Below, piece after piece: positions 1 to 12,500 of a stretch of DNA of 64,000 nucleotides. Where the stretch lies: NCBI GenBank assembly GCA_918026815.1, contig CAKJVC010000003.1, positions 310,001 through 374,000 of the forward strand, in the 5' to 3' direction. The position numbers and the translations under genes are program-made. Numbering within the stretch: position 1 is the first letter of the stretch; each line of letters begins with the position of its first letter. Origin of the DNA: Chalara sp. BL73. Lineage: Eukaryota; Ascomycota; Leotiomycetes; Helotiales. The notes under the pieces are model-generated. The model saw only the letters and a program-made list of their open reading frames with translations, was not told the DNA's origin and did not search any database.

Positions 1-3000
1 GTGACCGTGGTGAGCCCATGCGGCCTTCGCCAAAGCCATCCTGTAAATTCATTAGTATTGATCGATCATTAAAAGTCGCTTCTAGCTTGACTCACATAGA
101 CGTCAGCCATGTCTTTCGCCCGGACTCGACCCTCGTTTGCAGTTGGGTTCGCAACGTTGACTTGGGCAGCATTGATCGCAGCAAGTTCAGCTTCTTTAGC
201 GAGGTTGGGGCTGCTGTGTTGGCTGAGTGACCTTAGGTCCCCACTTTTCCGATCACTACGGCGGAGTGGGGGTGTGCCTGTTGAACGATTGCTAATCACA
301 CTCTCTGGCCGAAGGTCTGGCGTCCGAAGTCGATTGATATTTGGAGATGAGCGGTTGCTTCCAACACTTCCCGGGCGTTGTTCTCGACTTGATTGACGAG
401 CAGCGGCGAATCCTAAGGCGGCTCCTCCAAGGATTGCACCAGCTGCTATTGAAGACTCGTTGAAGCTGCTGGGTCTCTCAGCTGGTGGTGGCCTTTGTGG
501 CGTAGAAAGCTCTTTGTATTTGTCCTCCTTGGGCTTCTGGGATCGTTGGATATCGGGAGATTCAATGCGCTTGACCCATTGCTGTACGAGACTCTCACCT
601 TTCGGGGTGGCAGAGCGGTGAATGGTCTGTGTCCTATGCAGTTCAACAGGTTTGTCGTCTTTGGCAGCAAGTTTTTGAGATTGAAGCAGGTTAAGGTCGC
701 TGGATGGATCGTGAGAATGTCTTTCCGACTTATAACTGTTTCTGGCTTCGTTATTCTGGGGGCTTATCGTTCGAGATTTACTCAATGGTGACTTTCGTAA
801 TTCGACAGCTGGCGATTTCTCCAGGCTTGAATGTAGACGTTTCTCGTTAGAGCGGGGTGATGCGTGACTGTCAAACTCTCTTGGTTCCATGCTCGACTTG
901 GTCTTTTGCCGTTGCGACTTGTGCAGGTCAACAGTTTCGGACTCCTCGTCTACGGCAGGCCATGACATCCTCGCGAGGGCGTCATCAGAGGTGGAAACGG
1001 GTTCTCGGGACTTATCAGCAGGTGAGAAATCGCGTAGGTGGACACCACTATCTCGAATATGTTCGTGTTGATCCGTGAATCCCTTCTGTAGCGGGATAGG
1101 AGATTCTGTGATGAATGCACTGTCCCGATTGAAATCAACAGAATGGGGGGGTGGTGAAAGTTTGCGTGTGGTCGGCTCTGCTTCCTCTTGTACTGGACTC
1201 TCCTCTCTGACGACAGGTAGGACCGAACCTGCTCGCGATCCTGGGCGTCCATATAAGCTAGCTTTGACTTGGTTCAATTCTTCTGCTATCAGTGCCTCAC
1301 TAGGGTCGTAGTAATCTCTTTCGCCTAAACTTCTGTATGATGCTAGCTCTGGTAATTTGGCATGGTGTTGTTCTAGGCCTGCAATGAGATTTCGTTCATC
1401 ACTGTCTCTAGAAATATCTTTCGCATGGAAGATGTCTGGTGGTGATTGCTCTTTGGTAACCTGGACATTTTCAGACTGTTGTGGAGCAGAAACGACATTC
1501 GAATTTGGATCTATAGACATGGTTTCATCGACAGGAAGATGCTCTGTTTGAATGTCACGATTCTGTAGTGCAGGACTTTCTTCGTGGTCCACTGCTGGTT
1601 CGCCTCTTTGAGGAGACCAGAAATCATCTTGTTCGGGTTCATCTTCGGTGCCCTTGGTCTCCTGAAGTGCCGCTGGTTTAGCACCTTCCCAAAGCACAGG
1701 ATCGTCAAATATGTCATCATCTTGGGGCGTCCGTCGATCAATGCTCTTCTTTCGCTTCTCTTTCTTTGACAACTTCTTTGAAACAGGAGGCTTGGCGGCT
1801 TCCTCAGGCGTGGAGGAATTTTCTACGTTGCGACTAGCAGTAATGGCAGCACTGACAAGTGCAGCTGCTGCAGCTGCTACTACTGCTGGCTTAATTGATG
1901 GTTCTCCGCTATCTTTCTTTGGGGTTACGGTAACTGGAGAGCGTAGTGAAGAAGCCTGGGCTGAGTCTTTTTTCTTGCCTTTTTTGCCCTTCTTTGTAGG
2001 CCTAGTGAAATCATCAGTTGCAGTTGTGCTAGCAATGTGTGACAGTGATTCATCATTTGCGATTTCGTCGATGACAGGGAGTTCTCTTTCTACCTCCGCT
2101 TCCTCGACTTCGTCTGCCCAAGATGTCAACGCAGGTATGCTAGAAGAGCTCGGTTCTTCGCTCATCACTGTATCAATGGTAACTTGTCTTTTCCTTTTAT
2201 CCTTTGAGCTACTTCGGGCCAGCTCGACAGACGGTTCTCCGATTGTGCTAGTCTCCAAATACGCTTCATGTTCTTCATGTGAAGCAGAGGGTATCTCGGG
2301 CTGCTGAGTATCTGCAGATGCTTCGTCGACTTGATTGGAACTGACAATAGTTTGTTTGGCTTCCGAAACAGTAACTGGGTCCGTCGTGATTTCTCGAGAA
2401 TTAGAAGTTTTCGTTTCAATTATTGTCGCCTCTTCTAATGGCATGGACAAGCCGGATTTCTGATTTTTCTTTACTTTTTTCGATGACTTTGTAGTTGGCA
2501 CAAAGAAGTTGTCATTTGTCTCCTGCATGCCTCCGGCGCCCTCAGACAGTTCCTGAGCTGTTTGACTATTCGAAACTGCTTGGTTCGACGTATCCTCAAT
2601 GGTGTGTACGGCGGTCTCCTCCTTCACTGTGGCTTGAGTAAGTATAGATGCGATATCCGTTTCCATTGGGGTGGGAGGGCCTGATTTCCGATTCTTCTTG
2701 TCCCTCTTCTCCTTCTTCGATTTCTTGACAGAGAAACTGGCCCAGTCTTCGGGTTCCTGAGGCTCATCCTGAGATGGCACGGGTTCATCAGGTTGAGGAC
2801 TGGTGTTAGGCTCCGTTGTTGCCTCTTTCTCAGCGCTAACTACTTCACTGATAGCGACACAATCTTCAATTGGAGTAATAATCCCCGACTTGTGCTTCTT
2901 CTTGTCCTTCTTGGACTTTTTCACAGAGAAGCTACCCCATTCATCATCAGGCTGCTGAGAATCGATTTGTTCTCGCACACCTTCTGGCAGAGGTGGTGGC

Positions 3001-5279
3001 GGATGAGCGCTAGTATCAACCGCTTCTTCTTTCTCAGCTGCAGGAACAGACTCTTCAAGCGGTGTCGAGATGCCTGATTTGCGATTCTTCTTATCTTTCT
3101 TGGATTTTTGCCAGCCCATTCTTCTTCCTGAGGCTGTGGAAGTTTGGGCGATTGTGACGGTGCTTCTCTAGTTGAAGAAATTATACCAGGCTCGTTTACT
3201 TCCTCTTCTGCAACACTTGCAACTTGCCCCGCGGCATCAATCCTCTCTTCAGCTGGAGTCAAGATTCCGGATTTGCGGTTCGTTTGGTCTTTCTTGGACT
3301 TTTGACGGGAAAAGCGCCCCATTCGTCCTCGGGTTGCTGAGGTTCATTCTGTTGTGGCGGCGCAGTCTTAGGTGGAGGCTGTGTGGTCTCTTCCTTCTCA
3401 ACGCTTGCTACTTGCTCACTAACAGGATCAGTCTCTTCGACAGGGGTGGAAATGCCGGACTTTCGGTTCTTCTTATCCTTCTTCGATTTTTTTGGCCGAA
3501 AAAGTGCCCCATTCATCCTCAGGTTTTGGAACCTCAGACTGTCGTGATAGACTCTCATCGGGTTGAGGTTCTTCGATGATGAGCTGAGCAGGCTCCTCGG
3601 AAAGTTTATCATCTGGAGTTTGTGGTGCCTCTACAACTAATGGAGTTGAGTTTCCAGATTTGCGGTTTTTCTTGTCCTTTTGGATTTCTTGGTTGAGAAA
3701 CTGGACCATTCATCTTCAGGCTGTTCGGTATCATTCTCTTTTGGAACTGGATCGTCAGCTGGAGCCTCTTCATGCTCTACAATTTGGGTGGTACCAAGCA
3801 CAGCAATGTCTTCTGTTTCTTCCGATACCTTGAAATCAGAATTCTTTCCCTTTTTCTTGTCTTTCTTCGATTTCTTCGAAGTAGCTGGGGCTACCCAGTC
3901 GTCCTCAAGTTGCTCAATTTCTTGCCCCGGTGCCAGCTGCATCGCGGGAGTCAATTCAGTCAAGGATTTATCTTCCGCTTCTTCCTGTTCCAATGGCGTG
4001 GAGAGTCCAAAGTTGACCTTCCCTTTGTCCTTCTTTGACTTTTCGACGATACCGTAGCTGCCCAATCATCTTCAGGTTGCTCAGCCTCCTTCTCAATAAT
4101 CGGTTGTTCAGAATGGACTTCTTCAATTAAAGGCGAAGTTATTGATATCTCTTGTTCTAATTGCGTAGAGAGACCAGATCTGCCTTTCTTCTTATCCTTT
4201 TGGACTTCTTTGAATTGAAGGAACTCCCTTGATCCTCCGGTTGCTCGATATGTATTTCCTCGAGCGCCTCAACTGCTGGAGCCTCATCAGACATGGGTGT
4301 TCCTCGCAGTGTCCCTTGTTCCAAGGTAGATGGTTCTGCAGGAGTAGATATACCAGATCGGGCCTTCTTATCTTTCTTCGATTTTTGGAACCGAAGGATC
4401 CCCACTCATCTTCAGGCTGCTCTGCAATCGATTCAGTCACAGAAGGCTCGCCGGCAATTGCTTCTTCTTTTGGTGTCTCCTCCAGCGGGTTTGCAGTTTC
4501 CAATTGGGTAGAACGACCAGATTTGCTCTTTTTCTTGTCCTTCTTTGATTTCTTGAAGGCAACGAACTCCATTCTTCTTCGGGCTGCTGGACACTTCTCT
4601 CTGGTGATGGTCCAGGGGCAAGTGTATCATCCGCTACTAATTCGTCTTGAGGTGGCTCGTCTGACAGAGTGGTAGATTCCAGAGGCGTAGAGAGCCCGGA
4701 TTTGCCTTTTTCTTCTCCTTCTTGGACTTTTTAGCGAACGGCGATCCGCACTCATCCTCGACTTGCTCGAGGGCTTCTTTGGCAGTTTCAGCAGGCATAG
4801 TTGACGCTTCCGCACTCAGAGTTGCATCCTCAGAAACGGGCTTCTTAACTTCAGGCTTCGTGGGGGTTGATATACCAGATTTGTGCTTTTTCCTGTCCTT
4901 CTTCGACGTTTTCATGGAGAAGTTACCCCATTCCTCATCAGGTTGCTCCTTGTCAGCCTTTGGAATATCCCTAGCGGGCAACGAATCTGGCACATCGGTG
5001 GCAATTTCAGTTGCATCGACAGGCTTCTCAGGAACATCTCCCGTGGTCAAGGATGGTTGAACAATGATGGGTTCTGATATCAATTCTGGCGGCGTTGATT
5101 GCCTGGATTCCTCATCTAGACCTGAGAAACCAGATTTTTCCTGACCCTTTTGGTCCTTCTCGGAGTTCTTGCTCAAGGAAACATTGTCGGCAAATACTTC
5201 TTCAGAGACACCCACACTTTCATTAGTAGGCAGCACAATAGGAGCATCTTGTTGCGGAGCTGGATCAGGAATATAAGAA
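1..5279 (-). pseudogene. Truncated second copy of the leashin-like giant gene (3' half only)
   Basis: This stretch repeats 7968-13254 almost base for base. Reading on the minus strand it starts abruptly at 5279, inside the coding sequence, without start codon or promoter. It runs through the KKSKKDKKK-type repeats into the intron (41-95) and the first bases of the last exon, and then leaves the window. Against the other copy it has one-base losses in T, A or G runs near 32, 1780, 3105, 3300, 3678, 4040, 4200, 4385, 4553 and 4697, and one gain near 3487. These break it into fragments; the longest open stretch is 69-3119. In two places (268-272 and about 1780) this copy keeps the reading frame and the other loses it. 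Position 4748 is the only substitution I found (g here, c at 12723), changing a Trp to Cys. It could be a real partial tandem duplicate or an assembly artefact; nothing suggests it is an expressed gene. Confidence 0.8.
1..5279. repeat. Long direct repeat, left copy (partner 7968-13254)
   Basis: The left edge is the window edge. On the right, identity stops after the shared string atataagaa: this copy continues with atcgaggg and the partner with ttatcaag. The distance between copies drifts from 7967 to 7975 because of the one-base indels. The layout is that of a tandem duplication whose unit is about 5280-13254, so that 5280-6559 is the original 3' flank of the gene. Confidence 0.9.
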
Positions 5280-6559
5280 ATCGAGGGCGGCGGTCTTTTC
5301 CTTTGTTGGGTATGGTTTTCTCTGGTCGTGATATCCTTCTCTGGAAGTGCTCTCTCCAGAATTGAGTGTTGGTTGGGTCTTGGCACCCCTCAAACATGTC
5401 GAAACATCCCAACAAGATAAAAGTGGGGGTTTTCAACTAATTCTTATAAAACTTTTTCAAATAAAGAAAATAAAGTGAAACCTTGACTAATAGAGGACTG
5501 CCAGTTGAGAAATATGTGAAATATGTGTTTTGGTTGCTTGAAGAGAGGCCATCCTAATCAATATCTGTCACCTCAATTCCTTCCTAATGACCGCTTGGTA
5601 TACATATAACAAAGTAGGACAACTGCATATCACATATGACCATAGACTAAGGAGAACTGGGCTATCTATCTAGTCTACACTAACTATAGCTTCAGATGAG
5701 TAAAAAATTAATCATGTCTTAATGTTGCATCTTAATCTTACACAATTTTTTTTTTTGGAAAGCAGAAATTAAGATTTAAGAAATCAAATTCAGGAAATTA
5801 CATATCCGATTCCGATAACGCCTTCTTCAATTTTAACATTGCACTTTAGTACACATAGTAATAGATAACCCCAACCTCTCGCTACTATTTAACTCACTTA
5901 CGCTACTGAAACAAGCCAACTTGCTAAAACATTAAGCCTGATACTAGTGCGCCAAGAACTACTTCGAGAAATTTTCCTCTAAATGGGAAATGGAGTTAAG
6001 TGTTATTACTGATTAAAATTGAATGTCATTACCTCGGAATCATTACCTCGACCTATTTTCTAGTATCTAAATATGTAACCCATTATCGTACTAAAAAACC
6101 TTTATTTAAAGTGTAAATTACTACTCCCAGGCCAGACTATTTAATCATCCGCATAACCTTGGTAGATTACTACTCTTGGTGAAATAGATTTCCACAGAAA
6201 ACTGTGCACAAGACTGCGACTTTTCTGTGGAGCTTCACAATGTAAAGACACCCGGCCCGACTTATTCTTGTAATTTCTCATTCTCTCAAACATTCGTCAT
6301 AATATTAACCTTCATTATATATAGCTCGAACGGGCACACAGAAATAATCAAAACTAATCCTATATCAAGTGGGAAAACACAAATTACTTTTGACTACCTA
6401 AGAAATAAACTAAGAAAAGTTTACAAGATACATGGATTCCTACATGCACGCCTCTCCCAATAAACCCAAACGCCATATATCTCCGAAATCATCACGGAGA
6501 CCACGAAACCATCTATATTAAATTATCCCCATGATCTGCCGTCATGCTACTCTGCATGC
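5280..6559. other. AT-rich intergenic stretch, 3' flank of the giant gene
   Basis: About 1.3 kb with no credible gene. It is AT-rich with many short A and T runs (for example the T run near 5745-5755). Open frames such as 6227-6463 (+) have no recognisable content. It lies between the truncated copy and the stop codon of the giant gene, and should hold the 3' UTR and terminator of that gene. Confidence 0.7.
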
Positions 6560-9500
6560 TCACCCTCGAATGGTTCTGCAAACTTTCGGGCGTAAAAAGC
6601 CGCACCGTTTTTTCGGCCTCGCAACCAATACTTGCGCCGGACAGACGACGATCTCTTCGTCGCCAGCACCATTGTCGTCGCCCTTCTTGACTACCAAAGG
6701 GAAGAGCACGATGCGAACGGTGGCGCTTTGTTCTTCAAGTGCCTCGTTGGAGACACTTTCTCCGCTCCGCTCATTCATTAGTGCTGCATTGAATGAGACT
6801 TTACTGGCTAGGTCGCCGTTGGCATCGTATTCTGGCTGCAGAGGTGGAAGCATCATGTATTCCGCACGTTGAGTACGCATCTCAATTGAGAGTTCCACCG
6901 CTGCTTTCATGACCCTGATTAGTTGTTCCTGAATCTGCTCCTCGAGGTGACTAGGCGGTGGGAGGATCTCGGTCAATGTCTCCATGACTACATTCACCAC
7001 GGCCAAAGTATCTTGCTCTCTTTGTTCAATGAAAGCCTTTCGTTTAGACAGAAGCGTAAGCGTCGTTGCGCGCCATTGATGAACGGCAGACGCTGGCCCA
7101 ACTTCCAATAGTATCTTCTCCAGCGACTTGAGCTTCTGCCGCTGCTCTCTGTCCATGCCAAATAAGTACCGTGTGAAGACGTACTCCCATATCATGGTCA
7201 TTGTCATTGACATGAAGACGTCTCTTCTCTTGACTCTATCCGCAAGATAATTATCGACATCAGACCCGTCTAGGATGGCATTGTCTAGACGGTCGATGAT
7301 CTTGTCATTGTTGATTTCTTTGGTAAGTCTGCAAGCTCTCATATCAGAGAACTTTGAGAATCGAAGAACCCATTGCTGAACATGTTGGCACAATTGCTGG
7401 CATGCGGTATCAAAGTAATCTTCGTCTCGAATGGTGAGAAAGGCAAGATTGTCAGGCTTCGATGCTAAGATCTGTCGTTGCATAGTCCTGATTTGTTCCT
7501 TGGCCGCATCCAATTCTGCCCGCAACCGTTCGATTTCCTGGTCCTTCCCTTCCATCAAACCTTGCACCTCATTTCTCACTATCCCTTCCATACCAGACGA
7601 CAAGTTCTCATGTGTAGCGCGGAGCTCCTGCAGCTCTCGAGTTGCTTGAGTATGCTGCGCCTCCAGCTGTCCATATCGATCATTATGCTGATTCCCCAAT
7701 GTAATATTCGCACTTGTGAGACCATCATTGACTTCACTGAGCCTTGTAACTTCCTTTTGTAACCAGTCAAGTGTTCGTTTGAGAGTATCAATTTCGGCAT
7801 CGCGTTCCACTAAGGTTGAAGATGCATGTTGGTTGATTGCAACGCATGCTCGGCTTGTGCTTTTGCTTCAGTGAGCATGCGATTATCTGCTGCTAATTGT
7901 TCTAACTTGGATTCCAGATCGAGGACTTGCATGCTCTGGCGTCGGCGCATACTATGGGGTCGAGTGGGTGACCGTGGTGAGCCCATGCGGCCTTCGCCAA
8001 AAGCCATCCTGTAAATTCATTAGTATTGATCGATCATTAAAAGTCGCTTCTAGCTTGACTCACATAGACGTCAGCCATGTCTTTCGCCCGGACTCGACCC
8101 TCGTTTGCAGTTGGGTTCGCAACGTTGACTTGGGCAGCATTGATCGCAGCAAGTTCAGCTTCTTTAGCGAGGTTGGGGCTGCTGTGTTGGCTGAGTGACC
8201 TTAGGTCCCCACTTTTCCGATCACTACGGCGGAGTGGGGTGTGCCTGTTGAACGATTGCTAATCACACTCTCTGGCCGAAGGTCTGGCGTCCGAAGTCGA
8301 TTGATATTTGGAGATGAGCGGTTGCTTCCAACACTTCCCGGGCGTTGTTCTCGACTTGATTGACGAGCAGCGGCGAATCCTAAGGCGGCTCCTCCAAGGA
8401 TTGCACCAGCTGCTATTGAAGACTCGTTGAAGCTGCTGGGTCTCTCAGCTGGTGGTGGCCTTTGTGGCGTAGAAAGCTCTTTGTATTTGTCCTCCTTGGG
8501 CTTCTGGGATCGTTGGATATCGGGAGATTCAATGCGCTTGACCCATTGCTGTACGAGACTCTCACCTTTCGGGGTGGCAGAGCGGTGAATGGTCTGTGTC
8601 CTATGCAGTTCAACAGGTTTGTCGTCTTTGGCAGCAAGTTTTTGAGATTGAAGCAGGTTAAGGTCGCTGGATGGATCGTGAGAATGTCTTTCCGACTTAT
8701 AACTGTTTCTGGCTTCGTTATTCTGGGGGCTTATCGTTCGAGATTTACTCAATGGTGACTTTCGTAATTCGACAGCTGGCGATTTCTCCAGGCTTGAATG
8801 TAGACGTTTCTCGTTAGAGCGGGGTGATGCGTGACTGTCAAACTCTCTTGGTTCCATGCTCGACTTGGTCTTTTGCCGTTGCGACTTGTGCAGGTCAACA
8901 GTTTCGGACTCCTCGTCTACGGCAGGCCATGACATCCTCGCGAGGGCGTCATCAGAGGTGGAAACGGGTTCTCGGGACTTATCAGCAGGTGAGAAATCGC
9001 GTAGGTGGACACCACTATCTCGAATATGTTCGTGTTGATCCGTGAATCCCTTCTGTAGCGGGATAGGAGATTCTGTGATGAATGCACTGTCCCGATTGAA
9101 ATCAACAGAATGGGGGGGTGGTGAAAGTTTGCGTGTGGTCGGCTCTGCTTCCTCTTGTACTGGACTCTCCTCTCTGACGACAGGTAGGACCGAACCTGCT
9201 CGCGATCCTGGGCGTCCATATAAGCTAGCTTTGACTTGGTTCAATTCTTCTGCTATCAGTGCCTCACTAGGGTCGTAGTAATCTCTTTCGCCTAAACTTC
9301 TGTATGATGCTAGCTCTGGTAATTTGGCATGGTGTTGTTCTAGGCCTGCAATGAGATTTCGTTCATCACTGTCTCTAGAAATATCTTTCGCATGGAAGAT
9401 GTCTGGTGGTGATTGCTCTTTGGTAACCTGGACATTTTCAGACTGTTGTGGAGCAGAAACGACATTCGAATTTGGATCTATAGACATGGTTTCATCGACA

Positions 9501-12500
9501 GGAAGATGCTCTGTTTGAATGTCACGATTCTGTAGTGCAGGACTTTCTTCGTGGTCCACTGCTGGTTCGCCTCTTTGAGGAGACCAGAAATCATCTTGTT
9601 CGGGTTCATCTTCGGTGCCCTTGGTCTCCTGAAGTGCCGCTGGTTTAGCACCTTCCCAAAGCACAGGATCGTCAAATATGTCATCATCTTGGGGCGTCCG
9701 TCGATCAATGCTCTTCTTTCGCTTCTCTTTCTTTGACAACTTCTTTGGAAACAGGAGGCTTGGCGGCTTCCTCAGGCGTGGAGGAATTTTCTACGTTGCG
9801 ACTAGCAGTAATGGCAGCACTGACAAGTGCAGCTGCTGCAGCTGCTACTACTGCTGGCTTAATTGATGGTTCTCCGCTATCTTTCTTTGGGGTTACGGTA
9901 ACTGGAGAGCGTAGTGAAGAAGCCTGGGCTGAGTCTTTTTTCTTGCCTTTTTTGCCCTTCTTTGTAGGCCTAGTGAAATCATCAGTTGCAGTTGTGCTAG
10001 CAATGTGTGACAGTGATTCATCATTTGCGATTTCGTCGATGACAGGGAGTTCTCTTTCTACCTCCGCTTCCTCGACTTCGTCTGCCCAAGATGTCAACGC
10101 AGGTATGCTAGAAGAGCTCGGTTCTTCGCTCATCACTGTATCAATGGTAACTTGTCTTTTCCTTTTATCCTTTGAGCTACTTCGGGCCAGCTCGACAGAC
10201 GGTTCTCCGATTGTGCTAGTCTCCAAATACGCTTCATGTTCTTCATGTGAAGCAGAGGGTATCTCGGGCTGCTGAGTATCTGCAGATGCTTCGTCGACTT
10301 GATTGGAACTGACAATAGTTTGTTTGGCTTCCGAAACAGTAACTGGGTCCGTCGTGATTTCTCGAGAATTAGAAGTTTTCGTTTCAATTATTGTCGCCTC
10401 TTCTAATGGCATGGACAAGCCGGATTTCTGATTTTTCTTTACTTTTTTCGATGACTTTGTAGTTGGCACAAAGAAGTTGTCATTTGTCTCCTGCATGCCT
10501 CCGGCGCCCTCAGACAGTTCCTGAGCTGTTTGACTATTCGAAACTGCTTGGTTCGACGTATCCTCAATGGTGTGTACGGCGGTCTCCTCCTTCACTGTGG
10601 CTTGAGTAAGTATAGATGCGATATCCGTTTCCATTGGGGTGGGAGGGCCTGATTTCCGATTCTTCTTGTCCCTCTTCTCCTTCTTCGATTTCTTGACAGA
10701 GAAACTGGCCCAGTCTTCGGGTTCCTGAGGCTCATCCTGAGATGGCACGGGTTCATCAGGTTGAGGACTGGTGTTAGGCTCCGTTGTTGCCTCTTTCTCA
10801 GCGCTAACTACTTCACTGATAGCGACACAATCTTCAATTGGAGTAATAATCCCCGACTTGTGCTTCTTCTTGTCCTTCTTGGACTTTTTCACAGAGAAGC
10901 TACCCCATTCATCATCAGGCTGCTGAGAATCGATTTGTTCTCGCACACCTTCTGGCAGAGGTGGTGGCGGATGAGCGCTAGTATCAACCGCTTCTTCTTT
11001 CTCAGCTGCAGGAACAGACTCTTCAAGCGGTGTCGAGATGCCTGATTTGCGATTCTTCTTATCTTTCTTGGATTTTTTGCCAGCCCATTCTTCTTCCTGA
11101 GGCTGTGGAAGTTTGGGCGATTGTGACGGTGCTTCTCTAGTTGAAGAAATTATACCAGGCTCGTTTACTTCCTCTTCTGCAACACTTGCAACTTGCCCCG
11201 CGGCATCAATCCTCTCTTCAGCTGGAGTCAAGATTCCGGATTTGCGGTTCGTTTGGTCTTTCTTGGACTTTTTGACGGGAAAAGCGCCCCATTCGTCCTC
11301 GGGTTGCTGAGGTTCATTCTGTTGTGGCGGCGCAGTCTTAGGTGGAGGCTGTGTGGTCTCTTCCTTCTCAACGCTTGCTACTTGCTCACTAACAGGATCA
11401 GTCTCTTCGACAGGGGTGGAAATGCCGGACTTTCGGTTCTTCTTATCCTTCTTCGATTTTTTGGCCGAAAAAGTGCCCCATTCATCCTCAGGTTTTGGAA
11501 CCTCAGACTGTCGTGATAGACTCTCATCGGGTTGAGGTTCTTCGATGATGAGCTGAGCAGGCTCCTCGGAAAGTTTATCATCTGGAGTTTGTGGTGCCTC
11601 TACAACTAATGGAGTTGAGTTTCCAGATTTGCGGTTTTTCTTGTCCTTTTTGGATTTCTTGGTTGAGAAACTGGACCATTCATCTTCAGGCTGTTCGGTA
11701 TCATTCTCTTTTGGAACTGGATCGTCAGCTGGAGCCTCTTCATGCTCTACAATTTGGGTGGTACCAAGCACAGCAATGTCTTCTGTTTCTTCCGATACCT
11801 TGAAATCAGAATTCTTTCCCTTTTTCTTGTCTTTCTTCGATTTCTTCGAAGTAGCTGGGGCTACCCAGTCGTCCTCAAGTTGCTCAATTTCTTGCCCCGG
11901 TGCCAGCTGCATCGCGGGAGTCAATTCAGTCAAGGATTTATCTTCCGCTTCTTCCTGTTCCAATGGCGTGGAGAGTCCAAAGTTGACCTTCCCTTTGTCC
12001 TTCTTTGACTTTTTCGACGATACCGTAGCTGCCCAATCATCTTCAGGTTGCTCAGCCTCCTTCTCAATAATCGGTTGTTCAGAATGGACTTCTTCAATTA
12101 AAGGCGAAGTTATTGATATCTCTTGTTCTAATTGCGTAGAGAGACCAGATCTGCCTTTCTTCTTATCCTTTTTGGACTTCTTTGAATTGAAGGAACTCCC
12201 TTGATCCTCCGGTTGCTCGATATGTATTTCCTCGAGCGCCTCAACTGCTGGAGCCTCATCAGACATGGGTGTTCCTCGCAGTGTCCCTTGTTCCAAGGTA
12301 GATGGTTCTGCAGGAGTAGATATACCAGATCGGGCCTTCTTATCTTTCTTCGATTTTTTGGAACCGAAGGATCCCCACTCATCTTCAGGCTGCTCTGCAA
12401 TCGATTCAGTCACAGAAGGCTCGCCGGCAATTGCTTCTTCTTTTGGTGTCTCCTCCAGCGGGTTTGCAGTTTCCAATTGGGTAGAACGACCAGATTTGCT

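Noticed and set aside
2921..5386. Series of short overlapping minus-strand frames in the left copy
   Set aside because: They are pieces of one reading frame broken by one-base indels, not separate genes.
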